Assembly: GCA_046331625.1 (NCBI GenBank)
Contig: JAXLQL010000005.1
Span: forward strand, 1 to 64,000
DNA from: JAXLQL01 sp046331625
Lineage (GTDB): Bacteria; Acidobacteriota; Terriglobia; Bryobacterales; Bryobacteraceae
Direction: 5' to 3'
DNA length: 64,000 nt
Shown here: piece by piece, positions 1 to 7,897 of the stretch
Layout: each line of letters starts with the position of its first letter
How positions within the stretch are numbered: position 1 is the first letter of the stretch
Notes under the pieces: generated by a model
Database searches by the model: none
What the model saw: only the letters and a program-made list of their open reading frames with translations
Told to the model about the DNA's origin: nothing
Position numbers and translations under genes: made by a program

Positions 1-924
1 CGCTCGCTGGTTGCGGCCACCTCGTCGAGCCGGTTCATTGACCCCAACTATTGGCGCGACCCCGCCAGCGGCAACGCGTTTCAGATCCAGGTGGAAATCC
101 CGCAACATCGCATGCAATCGGTGGAGGATCTGAAGGATCTTCCCGTGATGAACACGCCGGATGGCCGCCCGCTGCTTGGCGACCTGGCCGAGTTCAAGAC
201 GGGCACGGCATTCGGGCTGGTGGAGCGCTACAACATGCAGCGCGTGGTCAGCTACACGGCCAATATCCACGGCGCGGCGCTGGGCCAGGTGAAGGACAAG
301 ATCCGGGCTGCGATCGGGAACGCGGGCGCGCCTCCGCGTGGCGTGACGGTAGCCGTGCGCGGCCAGATTCCGCCACTCGAGGAAACGCTGACCGGCTTGG
401 GCACGGGACTCCTGCTCGCCATCGCTGCCATCTTCCTGCTGCTGACGGCGAACTTCCAGTCATTCCGGCTGGCAGCGGCTGTGGTGCTCACCGCGCCCGC
501 CGCTCTGTGCGGAGTGGTGATCGCTCTGACCGTCACTGGCACCACGCTGAACGTGCAGTCGTACCTAGGAGCAATCATGGCCGTGGGCATCTCGGTGGCC
601 AACGCGATCCTGATGGTGACGTTCATGGAGTTCGCGCGGCGTGGCGGTGCGAGCCTAGCCGAAGCTGCGGCTACGGGTGCTAGCGGACGCCTTCGCGCAG
701 TGCTGATGACAGCGCTGGCGATGATCGCGGGCATGGTGCCGTTGGCTGCGGGCGCGGATCAGTCCGCTCCACTCGGCAGGGCCGTGATCGGCGGTTTGGC
801 CGCAGCCACGGTGGCAACGCTGACGGTAGTTCCGGCGCTTTATGCGATTCTGGCGCCGCGCTCGCAGCATTCGAAATCCCTTGATCCTTCTGATCCCACG
901 AGTCGACATTATGAGGCTTCTTAG
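1..924 (+). CDS. RND efflux transporter, inner-membrane permease (C-terminal part)
   Basis: The reading frame is open from the first base, so this is the 3' part of a gene that begins upstream of the window. The visible 307 residues contain a periplasmic porter-like stretch followed by hydrophobic segments with the order and spacing of the last membrane half of an RND (AcrB/CzcA type) pump, including the region LLAIAAIFLLLTANFQSF and a final segment ending in VVPALYAIL. RND pumps use the proton gradient to move drugs or metals across the envelope through a trimer joined to an adaptor. The adaptor gene follows with a 14 nt overlap, so both are co-translated. No TolC-type outer-membrane gene follows. 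Substrate cannot be told from this part. Confidence 0.88.
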   Translation, partial: RSLVAATSSSRFIDPNYWRDPASGNAFQIQVEIPQHRMQSVEDLKDLPVMNTPDGRPLLGDLAEFKTGTAFGLVERYNMQRVVSYTANIHGAALGQVKDKIRAAIGNAGAPPRGVTVAVRGQIPPLEETLTGLGTGLLLAIAAIFLLLTANFQSFRLAAAVVLTAPAALCGVVIALTVTGTTLNVQSYLGAIMAVGISVANAILMVTFMEFARRGGASLAEAAATGASGRLRAVLMTALAMIAGMVPLAAGADQSAPLGRAVIGGLAAATVATLTVVPALYAILAPRSQHSKSLDPSDPTSRHYEAS

Positions 925-1990
925 TTTTTTGCTCCCTGCCGTGCTGGCCGCCCAGGCGCTCGAGGTAGTGCCCGTGGTGCAGCAGACCATTTCGCGAAAG
1001 GCCCGTATTCCTGGCGAGTTGTATCCATTCTTGAAGGTGCCGCTTCAGGCGCGGGTTCCAGGATTCGTTGAAGCGATCGACGTCGATCGCGGCAGCGCGG
1101 TGAAGCAAGGGCAGACGCTCGTGAAGCTCTCGGCGCCGGAGATGGCGGCGCAGATCGCCGAAGCCGAGAGCAAGGTGCTGGCGGTGCAGTCACAGAAGGC
1201 GGAGTCCGAGGCGAAGCTGGCAGCCGCCGAGGCGACGTACTCGCGGCTCAAGGATGCTTCGGCGGTTCCGGGTGTGGTGGCGGCGCTCGAAGTGGTGCAA
1301 GCGGAGAAAGCCGTGGACGCGATCAAGGCGCAACTGAAGGCCCTGGATGCTTCGGCGGAGGCGGCTCGCGCGGCCGTGAAGCCGCTCCGCGAGATGCAGA
1401 GCTACCTGGAAGTGAAGGCACCGTTCGACGGGATCGTGACGGACCGGTTCGCGCATCCGGGCGCGCTGGTGGGCCCAGCGTCGGCGGCTCCGCTGGTGGT
1501 GTTGGAGCAGCAGTCGAGGCTGCGGCTGGTGCTGGCGGTGCCCGAGGCCGATGCGGGCGCGGTCGCGCGCGGCGTGCAAGTTCCGTTTCGGGTACCGGCG
1601 TATCCGGGGCAGAGCTTCACCGGCGTTGTGGCGCGGCTGCCGAACACAGTGGATCCGAAGACGCGGACGATGTTCGTGGAACTCGATGCCGCGAATCCGC
1701 GCGGGGCGCTCGCGCCGGGGTTGTACGTGGAAGCGGATTGGCCAATCCGCCGCACCAAGCCTTCGCTGCTGGTTCCGCCGACGGCTGTAGTGACGACGAC
1801 GGAGCGCAGCTTCGTGGTCCGGGTGGTGGGGGGCCGGGCTGAGTGGGTCAACGTGTCGCGCGGGGCGGTGTCGGGAGATTTGGTGGAAGTGATGGGGTCG
1901 CTGGAGCCGGGAGACATGGTGGTGCGGAGAGCGACCGACGAGATTCGGAATGGGTCCGCGGTGCAGGTGAAGCCAGCGGCGGGCAAGTGA
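911..1990 (+). CDS. RND efflux periplasmic adaptor (membrane fusion protein)
   Basis: A 359-residue protein whose chosen ATG gives a short signal peptide (MRLLSFLLPAVLAAQ); an upstream in-frame start would put a basic unlikely leader before it. It has the adaptor order: beta-barrel start near residue 20, lipoyl half-motif (VPLQARVPGFVEAIDVDRGS), an alpha-helical hairpin rich in Ala/Glu/Lys around residues 80-150, the second lipoyl half (LEVKAPFDGIVTDRF), then beta-barrel and membrane-proximal domains. It would join the pump to an outer-membrane channel. The start codon lies inside the end of the pump gene. The next gene, a TTG-start ATPase, begins 25 bp after the stop and is functionally unrelated. 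Confidence 0.9.
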   Translation: MRLLSFLLPAVLAAQALEVVPVVQQTISRKARIPGELYPFLKVPLQARVPGFVEAIDVDRGSAVKQGQTLVKLSAPEMAAQIAEAESKVLAVQSQKAESEAKLAAAEATYSRLKDASAVPGVVAALEVVQAEKAVDAIKAQLKALDASAEAARAAVKPLREMQSYLEVKAPFDGIVTDRFAHPGALVGPASAAPLVVLEQQSRLRLVLAVPEADAGAVARGVQVPFRVPAYPGQSFTGVVARLPNTVDPKTRTMFVELDAANPRGALAPGLYVEADWPIRRTKPSLLVPPTAVVTTTERSFVVRVVGGRAEWVNVSRGAVSGDLVEVMGSLEPGDMVVRRATDEIRNGSAVQVKPAAGK

Positions 1991-2015
1991 GACAATACGG
2001 AGCTTAGGAGTCGAT

Positions 2016-3206
2016 TTGCCTCGCATTCTCGGGTTTCGAGTACAGAACTATCGGGTCCTCAGAGACGTCACGATCGGGCACACCCAGCGTCGGCCCGATT
2101 CAGCGGCGCTCACGCCCCTGGCTGCGGTCATTGGAAAGAACGGGACAGGCAAGAGCACGCTTTTCGACGCTCTCGGATTCCTGAAAGATTGCCTCGATCA
2201 CGGAGTCGAAGCCGCATGCGAAATGAAGAGTAGGGGTGGCTTTGGCAAGTTGCGCTCTGCAGGTACAGCCGAACCCGTGTCACTCGCTGTTTCTTTCGCT
2301 CAGTCTGAACGCTCGCGGCCCTTCTTGTACCAAATAATGGTGACGCTCGACCAAGCGGGCCGTCCGTTTGTTGCGCTAGAGCAACTCGCACAGCACCTCG
2401 CCGGAGAACGGTTTCGACTGCTCCTGCATCGAGTCGAAGGCCACACTTCGGCTTGGCTGGGACAGAAAGACCGTCGCAGCCAAGTTCGGCTCGCCGATTC
2501 AAGGAGGCTCGGAATTGCGGCGCTCGGCCTACTCCGAGACCACCCCGAGATCGCGAAGTTTCGCAGATACCTCGAGGGTTGGCACCTCAGCTACTTCACG
2601 CCCGACGCCGCCCGCTCACTGTCGATGGCAGGCCCGCAAAAGCACCTGAATGTCCATGGCGACAACCTCGGTAACGTGGTGGAATTCATGCAGCGGCAGC
2701 ACCCCGATCGATTCAAGGGTATCCTCAGCAGAATTGCAAAGCGCATCCCGGGCATCAAGAAAATCGACACCAAGCGGACCGACGACGGCCGGCTCCTGCT
2801 GCGGTTCAACGACCGCGGCTTCGAAGACCCTTTCTACGCTCAGCAGGTTTCCGACGGGACGCTGAAGGTGTTCGCCTATCTCCTGCTCCTCGAAGATCCC
2901 GATCCTCCGTCGTTCCTGTGCATCGAGGAGCCAGAGAACGGCCTGTACCACCGGCTGCTCGAAACGCTGGCACGCGAGTTTCGGGAGCACTCCGCGAACA
3001 AGGGCGGACCGCAAATCTTTGTCACCACGCACCAGCCCTACTTCGTCGATGCACTGGATCCATCCGAGGTCTGGCTGCTCGAAAAGGGAAAGGATGGCTT
3101 TGCGACCATCCGGCGTGCCGCCGACGATCCTGTCGTCGCCGGGCTTGCCAAGGAAGGCGTTCCGCTGGGTAGTCTCTGGTACAGCCAGTATCTCGACAAG
3201 GACTGA
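2016..3206 (+). CDS. AAA (ABC/SMC-like, AAA_21 type) ATPase, probable defence ATPase
   Basis: A 396-residue ATPase. It begins with the RecF/OLD-like hallmark GFRVQNYRVLRD, has Walker A GKNGTGKST at residues 40-48, a signature-like VSDGTLKVFAYLLLL from about 278, Walker B FLCIEEPENG at 300-309 and a switch histidine in TTHQ at 339. The start is TTG, preceded by taggag 5 nt upstream. It is followed after 6 bp by a DUF4276 gene, so the two are one transcription unit. ATPases of this class paired with a TOPRIM-like or DUF4276 partner occur in anti-phage modules (PARIS, AbiL, OLD-type). The function here is inferred from the pairing, not shown. It could also be a repair-associated SMC-like ATPase. 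Confidence 0.85.
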   Translation: MPRILGFRVQNYRVLRDVTIGHTQRRPDSAALTPLAAVIGKNGTGKSTLFDALGFLKDCLDHGVEAACEMKSRGGFGKLRSAGTAEPVSLAVSFAQSERSRPFLYQIMVTLDQAGRPFVALEQLAQHLAGERFRLLLHRVEGHTSAWLGQKDRRSQVRLADSRRLGIAALGLLRDHPEIAKFRRYLEGWHLSYFTPDAARSLSMAGPQKHLNVHGDNLGNVVEFMQRQHPDRFKGILSRIAKRIPGIKKIDTKRTDDGRLLLRFNDRGFEDPFYAQQVSDGTLKVFAYLLLLEDPDPPSFLCIEEPENGLYHRLLETLAREFREHSANKGGPQIFVTTHQPYFVDALDPSEVWLLEKGKDGFATIRRAADDPVVAGLAKEGVPLGSLWYSQYLDKD

Positions 3207-3212
3207 CGAGCG

Positions 3213-3866
3213 ATGCACTTCGAAATTCTTGTCGAGGACGAGTCTGGCAAAGCGCTGCTCGATCACGTTGTCCCGCGAATACTTCCCGGCAACTCCCACA
3301 CCTGGCAAGTCCACCACTATCGGGGACTGGGGCACATTCCCAAGGGACTTAGGCCGAAGACCGACGCTCGGCACCGGATCCTCCTTGACCGCTTGCCGTC
3401 GGTGCTCCAAGGCTACGGCAGAAGTTTGGACCCCGCGCTTGTAGCGGTCGTGGTGGTCGTCGACAACGACAGGCGCGATTGCGCAGAGTTTCTCGCGCAG
3501 CTTCACGGCGTCTTGGAAAGCTGCGACCCAAAGCCTCGGACCCTGTTTCGCCTAGCGATCGCAGAAACAGAAGCTTGGCTGCTCGGCGATCAATCCGCCG
3601 TCCTTCGTGCCTATCCGAAAGCAAAGAAGAGCGTCCTCGCGCAATACCGGCAAGACTCGATCTCTGACACCTGGGAGGCTCTGGCAGACGCCGTTCACCC
3701 CGGCGGCTCGTCGAAGCTGAAGGAGCAGCCCTACCACGTCATCGGTCGAGCCAAGTCCGAATGGGCCGACAGTATCGCCCGGCACATCGACGTCGAGTCG
3801 AACGGATCTCCCAGCTTCGCCAAACTTCGAGACGGACTCCGGCGGTTGGCGCGATCCAAGCGATAG
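3213..3866 (+). CDS. DUF4276 family protein (TOPRIM-like), partner of the ATPase
   Basis: A 217-residue protein. The N-terminus LVEDESGKALLDHVVPRIL with a conserved acid at Glu8, a hydrophobic strand ending in DND at residues 84-86, and a later AETEAWLLGD block (residues 117-126) match the DUF4276 pattern. The arrangement of one early Glu and a central D-x-D is the same as the metal-binding acids of TOPRIM folds, which suggests a nuclease-like effector. Coding starts 6 bp after the ATPase stop. No regulator or third component follows; the next gene is convergent galK. Function is unproven; an effector role is inferred from comparison with ATPase/TOPRIM defence pairs. Confidence 0.75.
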   Translation: MHFEILVEDESGKALLDHVVPRILPGNSHTWQVHHYRGLGHIPKGLRPKTDARHRILLDRLPSVLQGYGRSLDPALVAVVVVVDNDRRDCAEFLAQLHGVLESCDPKPRTLFRLAIAETEAWLLGDQSAVLRAYPKAKKSVLAQYRQDSISDTWEALADAVHPGGSSKLKEQPYHVIGRAKSEWADSIARHIDVESNGSPSFAKLRDGLRRLARSKR

Positions 3867-3920
3867 GGAAAAAATGCGGGACCCGAACGAGGAATGAAGT
3901 CCGGGCCCCGATGTGCGTTG

Positions 3921-3946
3921 CCTCTCCGGAGGAGTGTTTGGAGAGG
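3921..3946 (+). terminator. Possible hairpin between convergent gene ends
   Basis: A 7 bp inverted repeat (cctctcc / ggagagg) with a 12 nt loop lies between the DUF4276 stop and the converging galK end. There is no T run, so it would be a weak or non-canonical terminator. The remaining bases between 3867 and 4028 hold no convincing gene. Confidence 0.3.
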
Positions 3947-4028
3947 GAACCCCTCCGAGCGGTGACCATTCACCCGGAGGATATTGCCGTTGCCTTTGAT
4001 AACTAGTGCGTTGACGGAGCGAAAATTC

Positions 4029-5099
4029 TCACGAAATCTTTCGGGCTCCGCGCGAAGGCCGGCACGGGTAGACCTCGGGCGTGCGCCCGTAACGCTCCTG
4101 GTAGGCCGCCGCGATCGCGCTACGGAACTGATCCACCGCATCTTCCCGGACCAGATTCACCGTGCACCCACCGAATCCGCCGCCCGTCATCCGCGCTCCC
4201 AACACGCCCGGAATCGCGAGCGCCGCCTCCACCAGGAAGTCGAGTTCGGCGCAACTGACCTCGTAGTCGTCCCGTAGGCTTCGATGCGACGCCTGCATGG
4301 CGCGGCCCATCGCCTCCACGTCGCCAGCACGAGCAGCAGCGGCGAACTCGCGCACACGAGCATTCTCCTTCACCACATGGCTCGCCCGCGCGAGGAGCCT
4401 GCCTTCGAGAGCTGGCAGCATTTCCTCAGTCGCGTCACGCAGGCTCTCGACGCCCAGCCGCGCCACAGCCTCGGCGCAGTCGGCGACGCGCTCGCGATAG
4501 GCGGAGTCCCCCAGCGCGTGCTTCACCATCGAATTCACGGCCACGAACGTCACGCCCGCGGGCAGCGGTACGGCCTGGCGGCTCAGGTCGCGGCAATCGA
4601 TCAGCAGTGCCGCGCGATCCTCGCCGAAGACGGAAATGAACTGGTCCATGATGCCGCACGGCAGCCCCACGAATTCGTTCTCGGCGCGATGGCACAGGCG
4701 GGCGAGTTCCAACTTGTCGATGGGACGATCATCGAGTAGCGCCAACGCAGCCGCCACCTCGAGTGAAGCCGAGGAACTGAGTCCCGAGCCGATCGGCACG
4801 GAACTCCTGAGCTCGAGCGTCATTGCCGGGATCTCGAAGCCCAGCCGCAGGACCTGCTGCGCCACGCCGGCAACGTAGTCGCTCCAGTCATGCGCAGGCT
4901 CGAGCCGGGCAAGACCTTCCAGCCCCCATGTGCGCTCTTCGCCGAGGTCGAGCGCCTGCACGCGGAGCCTGCCGGGGTCACCCGCGGAGACCGTAGCTTC
5001 GCAAACGAGGTCGAGCGCGACCGGCAGAACCAAGCCGCCCGTGTAGTCCGTATGCTCCCCGATCAGGTTGACGCGACCCGGAGCAGCCCAGCGCTTCAA
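4029..5099 (-). CDS. galK: Galactokinase
   Basis: A GHMP kinase of about 356 residues that phosphorylates galactose with ATP, the first Leloir-pathway step. The galactokinase signature APGRVNLIGEHTDYTGG lies at residues 6-22 from the chosen start, the ATP-binding GHMP loop SVPIGSGLSSSAS follows about 100 residues later, and the C-terminal GARMTGGGFGGCTV motif is intact. The frame is open further upstream, but that stretch is the antisense-phase shadow of a small membrane-protein gene. The chosen TTG overlaps that gene's TGA stop (TTGA), giving translational coupling. It is the last gene of an operon with a sodium:sugar symporter. No galT or galE is in the window. Confidence 0.9.
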   Translation of the reverse strand: MKRWAAPGRVNLIGEHTDYTGGLVLPVALDLVCEATVSAGDPGRLRVQALDLGEERTWGLEGLARLEPAHDWSDYVAGVAQQVLRLGFEIPAMTLELRSSVPIGSGLSSSASLEVAAALALLDDRPIDKLELARLCHRAENEFVGLPCGIMDQFISVFGEDRAALLIDCRDLSRQAVPLPAGVTFVAVNSMVKHALGDSAYRERVADCAEAVARLGVESLRDATEEMLPALEGRLLARASHVVKENARVREFAAAARAGDVEAMGRAMQASHRSLRDDYEVSCAELDFLVEAALAIPGVLGARMTGGGFGGCTVNLVREDAVDQFRSAIAAAYQERYGRTPEVYPCRPSRGARKIS

Positions 5100-5272
5100 C
5101 GGCGCGCCAGCCAAAGCAAAGTTCCTCCGAAAGCCAACATAACGAGCCCCGCGTACAGGTTCACGTTGGCGTCTGTCAATCGGGCCCGAAGCTCCGGCGC
5201 CAGGAACGACGTCGCGCACAAGATGCCTCCGACGGCGGCGAAGAAGAGTCCGGATGGAATGCGAAGATCCAT
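5096..5272 (-). CDS. Small two-segment membrane protein in the galK operon
   Basis: A 58-residue gene between the symporter and galK. It starts with ATG 7 bp after the symporter stop and its TGA overlaps the TTG start of galK. The protein starts MDLRIPSGLFFAAVGGILCA and ends with AGLVMLAFGGTLLWLARR. It has two hydrophobic segments (about residues 8-25 and 40-55) separated by a polar loop with LRARLTDANVN. Such short proteins can be accessory subunits of transporters, but no family is recognised with confidence. The tight spacing on both sides and the membrane-protein pattern support a real gene; possible roles are symporter stabilisation or only translational coupling. Confidence 0.72.
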   Translation of the reverse strand: MDLRIPSGLFFAAVGGILCATSFLAPELRARLTDANVNLYAGLVMLAFGGTLLWLARR

Positions 5273-5279
5273 AAAGCGC

Positions 5280-6929
5280 CTACCAGAACCACAAATTCAG
5301 AATCAAGCACAGCACGCCCGACGCGATGGCGAGTGGACCCGGCCGCTTGTACCACGGCACGCCCTCATCGCGCGGGATCTCGGTAAGCCCACGAACCAGT
5401 CCGCGCAGCTCACTATCGGTCTTGGGGACCGTGGCCAGGCTGACGGCGATCGTGACCACGAAGCACAAGCTCCACGCAACGATCGCGATCCAAAAGTTCT
5501 GCGCCATAGACGAAGGGAACGTATGAGCCAATCCGAGCCAGCCGCCCTTGCCTTCCGCTACCGTGACGCCGTGCGTCAGCGCCGCGCCGGCGGTCCCGGT
5601 CAGCAGCCCCCAGAACGCGCCGTGTCCGGTGGCGCGCTTCCAGAACATTCCCAGCAGAAATGTTGCGAACAGCGGAGCGTTGACGAAGCCGAACACCAGT
5701 TGCAGAAAGTCCATCATGTTGTTGAACGATCGCGCCAGGTACGCAGTGGCGATCGAGAGCGCGATACCCACCACCGTGGTCATGCGCGCCACAGTGAGGT
5801 AGTGGCGATCGGATGCGCCGGGCCGGATGTAGCTCTGGTAGATGTCGTAGGTCCAGACGGTGTTGAACGCAGTGACGTTGCCCGCCATGCCCGACATGAA
5901 CGAAGCAATCAGCGCTGTCAAGCCAACACCCAGCATCCCGTTCGGATAGAACTGCGCCATCAACGTGGTGAGTGCTTGATCGTAGTCATAGCCAGAGCCC
6001 TTCGCCGGGAGCGAGTATCCGAGGTTCATGTTCTGGAGGGCCAGCGCTGCGATTCCGGGCACGATCACGTAGAACGGGATCAGCATCTTGGGGAACGTGG
6101 CGATTACGGGCGTCAGGCGCGCGCTCGACATTGATTCCGAAGCCATCGCTCGCTGCACCACCAAGAAATCCGTACACCAGTATCCGAACGAAAGCACGAA
6201 TCCCAGGCCGGCTACCATGCCGAACCACTCGACGCCCATCGGGTTGTTCGCCGCGCTATCGAGATGGCTCCACGAGTGCGTCATCACCTGCGGAATCCGG
6301 CTGGCCATCGCTTGCCATCCGCCGGACTTGGTCACCACCAGATACGCCAACGGCACGAATCCGAGCGTGATGAGAAAGTACTGCAGCACTTCGTTGTAGA
6401 TGGCGCTGGTGAGGCCGCCCAGGTAGGTGTAGACCAGCACGATCGCGGCCGAGAGCAGGATGGCCGACGAGAAGCTCCACCCGAGCAGCAACTGGAACAG
6501 CAGTCCGAGCGCGTACATCGAGATGCCTGAAGAGAACACCGTCATCGTGGCGAATGTCAGCGCGTTGAAGGCGCGCGTCTTTTCGTCAAAGCGCAGGCGC
6601 AGGTACTCGGGAACGCTGCGGGCGCGGCTGCCGTAGTAGAACGGCATCATGAACACGCCCACGAAGATCATGGCCGGGACCGCGCCCAGCCAGTAGAAGT
6701 GCGCGGTCATGATGCCGTACTTCGTTCCGGAAGCGCACATGCCCACCATTTCCTGCGCGCCCATGTTGGCGGCAAGGAACGCCAGGCTCGAGATCCAGAG
6801 GGGAACCGAGCGGCTCGACGTGAGAAAGTCCTCACTGGTGCGGACCTGGCGCTTGAGCCACCACCCGATGCCGAGGACGAACGCGAAATACAGAGTGAGA
6901 ATGAGGTAATCGACGAAATGGAGTTGCAA
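5280..6929 (-). CDS. Sodium:solute symporter (SSS/SLC5 family), likely sugar
   Basis: A 549-residue integral membrane protein with about 13-14 hydrophobic segments, opening with MQLHFVDYLILTLYFAFVLGIG. It has the SSS features GWWLKRQ plus SEDFLTSSRSVPLWISSLAFLAANMGAQE and the block YWCTDFLVVQRAMA, both typical of SGLT-like sugar symporters (substrate binding in SGLT involves the AANMGAQE region). It would import a hexose with sodium. Its position upstream of galK makes galactose the most likely substrate (inference). It begins 25 bp after the TIM-barrel gene and ends 7 bp before the small membrane protein. Confidence 0.9.
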   Translation of the reverse strand: MQLHFVDYLILTLYFAFVLGIGWWLKRQVRTSEDFLTSSRSVPLWISSLAFLAANMGAQEMVGMCASGTKYGIMTAHFYWLGAVPAMIFVGVFMMPFYYGSRARSVPEYLRLRFDEKTRAFNALTFATMTVFSSGISMYALGLLFQLLLGWSFSSAILLSAAIVLVYTYLGGLTSAIYNEVLQYFLITLGFVPLAYLVVTKSGGWQAMASRIPQVMTHSWSHLDSAANNPMGVEWFGMVAGLGFVLSFGYWCTDFLVVQRAMASESMSSARLTPVIATFPKMLIPFYVIVPGIAALALQNMNLGYSLPAKGSGYDYDQALTTLMAQFYPNGMLGVGLTALIASFMSGMAGNVTAFNTVWTYDIYQSYIRPGASDRHYLTVARMTTVVGIALSIATAYLARSFNNMMDFLQLVFGFVNAPLFATFLLGMFWKRATGHGAFWGLLTGTAGAALTHGVTVAEGKGGWLGLAHTFPSSMAQNFWIAIVAWSLCFVVTIAVSLATVPKTDSELRGLVRGLTEIPRDEGVPWYKRPGPLAIASGVLCLILNLWFW

Positions 6930-6954
6930 ACCGGGCCGCTCTCTTTAGCTGGAC

Positions 6955-7839
6955 CTAGGCCGAGTACTTGCGCGCAAGCTGATTCAGCTTGGCGAGCAGC
7001 GCCGGCATTCTCGTGGTGGGGTCGTCCTTCGCTTCGTACTCGAGCGCCATGTAGCCGCGGTAGCCGCTTGCTGCGAGTTGGCGGGTGAGGCGGTCCCAGT
7101 CGGAAGGCTCGTTCTTGCCTTTCGTCACACGGATCTCGGTCTTGAACTGCACGTTCACCGAATAGGGCAGAATCTGCTCGATCTGCGCGTAGGCGTCTTC
7201 GTCGAAGTTGCCGGTATCGAGGTTCACGCCCACGTTCGGCGAGTTTACGCGCTTGACGATGTCGACGATCCGCTTCGCCTTGGCCGTGATGCCTCCGTGG
7301 TTCTCGAGCCCGAGGATCACGCCATGTTTGCCAGCGTACTCGGCGCCGCGCGAGAGCACGTCCACCACCCAGTCAGCCGCGTGGTCCTCGGTTTCGCCCT
7401 TGGGAACCGTTCCGCCGAAGACGCGAATGTGCCCCGCGCCCAAGCGAGACGCCACGTCGACCCACTTCTTCACGTCGGCGAGTTCCTTCTCGCGGAGCTC
7501 CGGCGTGGGCTGGCACATGTTGGTGCGCACGGAGATCGAGTAGATCTCGACGCCATTGCGGTATGCGAGCCGCCGCAGCGGGATGATGAAATCGTCGCCG
7601 GTACTGGGAAACCAGTAGACGGTGAGATCCAAGCCGTCAACCCCGGTGTTTACGGCCCAAGTCACCAGGTCGTCATAGGTCATGGTTTTCTTGGCCAGCG
7701 CCTCTCGAAAAGAGTAGGCGCAAATCGCGGTGCGGAGGCGAGCCTTTCCGGCGGAGGCAGGGGCGCCCATCACAGGGGTAGCAAGGGGCGACGCGGCCAC
7801 CGCGCCGGCGGCGGATACCAACAAGTTCCGGCGGGTCAT
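6955..7839 (-). CDS. Exported sugar phosphate isomerase/epimerase-like TIM-barrel protein
   Basis: A 294-residue protein of the xylose isomerase-like TIM-barrel (AP endonuclease 2 fold) family. The ATG at 7839 gives a Tat signal, MTRRNLLVSAAGAVAAS, and explains the frame better than the longer upstream possibility. Typical barrel motifs are DGLDLTVYWFP, HIRVFGGTVP, GVILGLENHGG, GVNLDTGNFDED and GYMALEYEAK, with Glu/Asp/His metal ligands. Family members isomerise or epimerise sugars or inositol derivatives. It leads the galK operon, so it may act on sugars in the periplasm before uptake. Exact substrate unknown. Confidence 0.82.
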   Translation of the reverse strand: MTRRNLLVSAAGAVAASPLATPVMGAPASAGKARLRTAICAYSFREALAKKTMTYDDLVTWAVNTGVDGLDLTVYWFPSTGDDFIIPLRRLAYRNGVEIYSISVRTNMCQPTPELREKELADVKKWVDVASRLGAGHIRVFGGTVPKGETEDHAADWVVDVLSRGAEYAGKHGVILGLENHGGITAKAKRIVDIVKRVNSPNVGVNLDTGNFDEDAYAQIEQILPYSVNVQFKTEIRVTKGKNEPSDWDRLTRQLAASGYRGYMALEYEAKDDPTTRMPALLAKLNQLARKYSA

Positions 7840-7853
7840 CCTACAGATTGTAC

Positions 7854-7883
7854 TTGACACGGACCCCTGATATTGCGTATCAA
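7854..7883 (+). promoter_or_regulatory. Sigma-70-like promoter for the lactate permease gene
   Basis: A perfect TTGACA at 7854-7859 is followed after 18 bp by TATCAA (7878-7883). AAGGA at 7882-7886 could serve as the ribosome site for the ATG at 7898. The 58 bp gap is shared with the divergent TIM-barrel gene; on the other strand TACAAT (7847-7852) is a possible -10. Confidence 0.5.
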
Positions 7884-7897
7884 GGACAGTCAACCCC

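Noticed and set aside
3911..4006. A 31-codon frame between DUF4276 and galK (MCVASPEECLEREPLRAV at its start)
   Set aside because: No ribosome site, no family, and it is the tail of a longer shadow frame in the same phase.
4890..6134. A 414-codon frame opposite the symporter and galK
   Set aside because: Low-complexity Arg/Gln-rich antisense shadow; the minus-strand genes have full family motifs.
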